A DNA stretch of 5,743 nt from CAYLLD01 sp964425135 (lineage in GTDB: Bacteria; Pseudomonadota; Alphaproteobacteria; Rhodobacterales; Rhodobacteraceae), in contig CAYRKW010000112.1 in NCBI GenBank assembly GCA_964425135.1, positions 1-5,743 on the forward strand. The letters are read 5' to 3'. Positions 4,302 to 5,743 of this stretch are shown here, one piece after another. A program made the translations under genes and the position numbers. The notes under the pieces were generated by a model, which ran no database searches, had not been told where the DNA came from, and saw only the letters and a program-made list of their open reading frames with translations. Position 1 is the first letter of the stretch; every line of letters begins with the position of its first letter.

Positions 4302-5743
4302 ATGACAGAGCAGATAGAGTTCACACTCCCGGTCCTCCCGCTACGCGATATAGTTGTGTTCCCGCACATGGTAGTGCCTCTGTTTGTCGGGCGCGACAAA
4401 TCAGTCAAGGCGCTCGAAGCGGTCATGAAGAACGACCAGAGCATTCTTCTGACCAGCCAAATGGACGCTGCTGAAAGCGAGCCCTCGCCTGATACGATCT
4501 ACCGCAAGGGCGTTGTGGCAAGCGTGCTGCAATTGCTCAAACTGCCCGATGGCACTGTGAAAGTGCTGGTCGAGGGCAAGGCGCGTATGGAAATTACCGA
4601 GTTTCTTGAAAATGACGCCTTCTTTGAAGCGCGCGCGCGGCGCATCGAAGAGACGCAGGATGATCCCGAGACGATCTCGGCGCTCTCGCGCTCGGTCGCC
4701 AAGGAGTTTGCGCGCTATTCCAAGATGAACAACAATGTGCCCGAAGAGGCGCAATCGGCGATTGGTGAGATTACCGATCCGGCTAAGCTGGCAGACACCG
4801 TTGCTGGTCATCTCGGTGTGAAAATCAAGGAAAAACAGGCGCTGTTGGAGCTGACAGATGTTGGTGCGCGCCTTGAGGCCGTCTTTGGTACGATGCAGGG
4901 CGAGATGTCGGTTCTCAAGGTCGAGAAACGCATCAAAAGCCGTGTGAAGACGCAGATGGAGCGGACCCAGCGCGAGTATTATTTGAATGAGCAGATGAAA
5001 GCCATTCAAAAAGAGCTCGGCGATGGCAATGACGGCGAGAACGAAGCGGGCGAGTATGAGGCCAAGATCGAGGAGACCAAATTCTCCAAAGAGGCCAAGG
5101 ACAAGGCGCTGACCGAGTTGAAAAAACTGCAACAGATGGCGCCGATGTCGGCAGAGGCCACGGTTGTGCGCAATTATCTCGATTGGATGCTGTCGATCCC
5201 GTGGGGTAAGAAATCGCGGGTCAAAAAGAACCTTCCGGCGGCGCAAGCGGTTCTGGACAAGGACCATTTTGGTCTGGAGAAGGTCAAAGAACGGATCGTC
5301 GAGTATCTCGCTGTGCAGCAGCGGACGAACAAGATGCGCGGGCCGATCTTGTGTCTTGTCGGACCGCCGGGTGTCGGCAAGACCTCGCTGGGCAAATCGG
5401 TTGCCAAGGCGACGGGGCGCGAGTTCATTCGCATCAGTCTTGGCGGCGTTCGCGATGAAGCGGAAATCCGTGGTCATCGCCGGACGTATATCGGCTCCAT
5501 GCCCGGTAAAATCATTCAGTCGATGAAGAAGGCGAAAACAAACAACCCGCTGATCCTTCTCGATGAGATCGACAAAATGGGTCAGGATTTTCGCGGTGAT
5601 CCGGCGTCGGCGATGCTTGAGGTATTGGACCCAGAGCAGAACGCGACTTTCATGGATCACTATCTGGAGGTGGAATACGATCTGTCGAACGTGATGTTCA
5701 TCACCACGTCAAACTCCTACAACATGCCGCGTCCGCTTCTGGA
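4302..5743 (+). CDS. lon: ATP-dependent Lon protease, 5' part (cut by window end)
   Basis: Lon is a cytoplasmic hexameric AAA+ serine protease that unfolds and degrades misfolded and short-lived regulatory proteins. The window holds the first 480 residues; the frame is open to the last base, and the Ser-Lys protease domain lies beyond it. Visible parts are the N-terminal substrate-binding domain, beginning LPVLPLRDIVVFPHMVVPLF (9-28), a charged helical/coiled-coil region (about 185-280) containing QREYYLNEQMKAIQKELG (223-240), and the AAA+ module. The module shows Walker A GPPGVGKT (354-361), the pore-loop segment RRTYIGSMPG (393-402), Walker B LILLDEID (417-424) and a sensor-1-like ITTSN (467-471). 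Numbering runs about two residues behind E. coli Lon, so no large insertion is present. The start is set by AAGGA at 4291-4295, six bases before ATG 4302. It stands apart from ccmE and probably has its own promoter. Confidence 0.97.
   Translation, partial: MTEQIEFTLPVLPLRDIVVFPHMVVPLFVGRDKSVKALEAVMKNDQSILLTSQMDAAESEPSPDTIYRKGVVASVLQLLKLPDGTVKVLVEGKARMEITEFLENDAFFEARARRIEETQDDPETISALSRSVAKEFARYSKMNNNVPEEAQSAIGEITDPAKLADTVAGHLGVKIKEKQALLELTDVGARLEAVFGTMQGEMSVLKVEKRIKSRVKTQMERTQREYYLNEQMKAIQKELGDGNDGENEAGEYEAKIEETKFSKEAKDKALTELKKLQQMAPMSAEATVVRNYLDWMLSIPWGKKSRVKKNLPAAQAVLDKDHFGLEKVKERIVEYLAVQQRTNKMRGPILCLVGPPGVGKTSLGKSVAKATGREFIRISLGGVRDEAEIRGHRRTYIGSMPGKIIQSMKKAKTNNPLILLDEIDKMGQDFRGDPASAMLEVLDPEQNATFMDHYLEVEYDLSNVMFITTSNSYNMPRPLL

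Noticed and set aside
4184..4474. A 96-codon + strand frame spanning the lon start
   Set aside because: It overlaps the true lon start out of frame and is Arg/His/Cys-rich; lon has a clear ribosome-binding site and homology from its first residues.
4401..5660. A 419-codon - strand open frame opposite lon
   Set aside because: It lies in codon register with lon, whose sequence is unmistakable, and its translation is rich in Arg, Leu and His with no recognisable domain; it is a compositional shadow.

Overview
This window looks like core chromosome of an alphaproteobacterium, most probably a Rhodobacterales (Roseobacter-type) species. The protein sequences point there: ribosomal protein L13 with a C-terminal tail ending in NKKNTRS, ribosomal protein S9 with an acidic/Ala-rich N-terminal extension, a long-type ArgC, a CcmE of cytochrome c maturation System I, and a Lon protease of the alphaproteobacterial kind. 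The DNA is moderately GC-rich with AT-rich promoter regions. All clear genes are on the + strand. I assign lineage from recognition of the proteins only; no search was run.

Layout. Positions 1-350 are non-coding: a run of GC-rich hairpins (4-181) that looks like repeat-type intergenic DNA, then an AT-rich stretch and a sigma-70-like promoter for the ribosomal operon. rplM (351-818) and rpsI (818-1327) overlap by one base and end at a strong, near-symmetric intrinsic terminator (about 1349-1380). Positions 1381-1721 hold no convincing intact gene. They contain a + strand frame with one internal amber codon and a - strand frame open for about 100 codons, so a decayed or unrecognised small gene is possible. 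Three tightly packed genes follow: argC (1722-2750), a YihY/BrkB-family membrane protein (2753-3562) and ccmE (3569-4015), with gaps of 2 and 6 bases. After a 286-base intergenic region holding small dyads and a possible heat-shock-type promoter, lon starts at 4302 and runs off the end of the window within its AAA+ module (residue 480, before the protease domain).

How the genes fit together. rplM-rpsI is a standard translation operon. argC serves arginine biosynthesis and ccmE serves haem delivery to c-type cytochromes; the link between them, with the membrane protein in the middle, appears to be shared transcription rather than shared pathway. lon is separate and probably has its own promoter.

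I found no new defence, mobile or biosynthetic system. The points worth checking are the hairpin cluster upstream of rplM, the ambiguous rpsI-argC interval, ccmE standing apart from ccmF/ccmH, and the lon upstream region.
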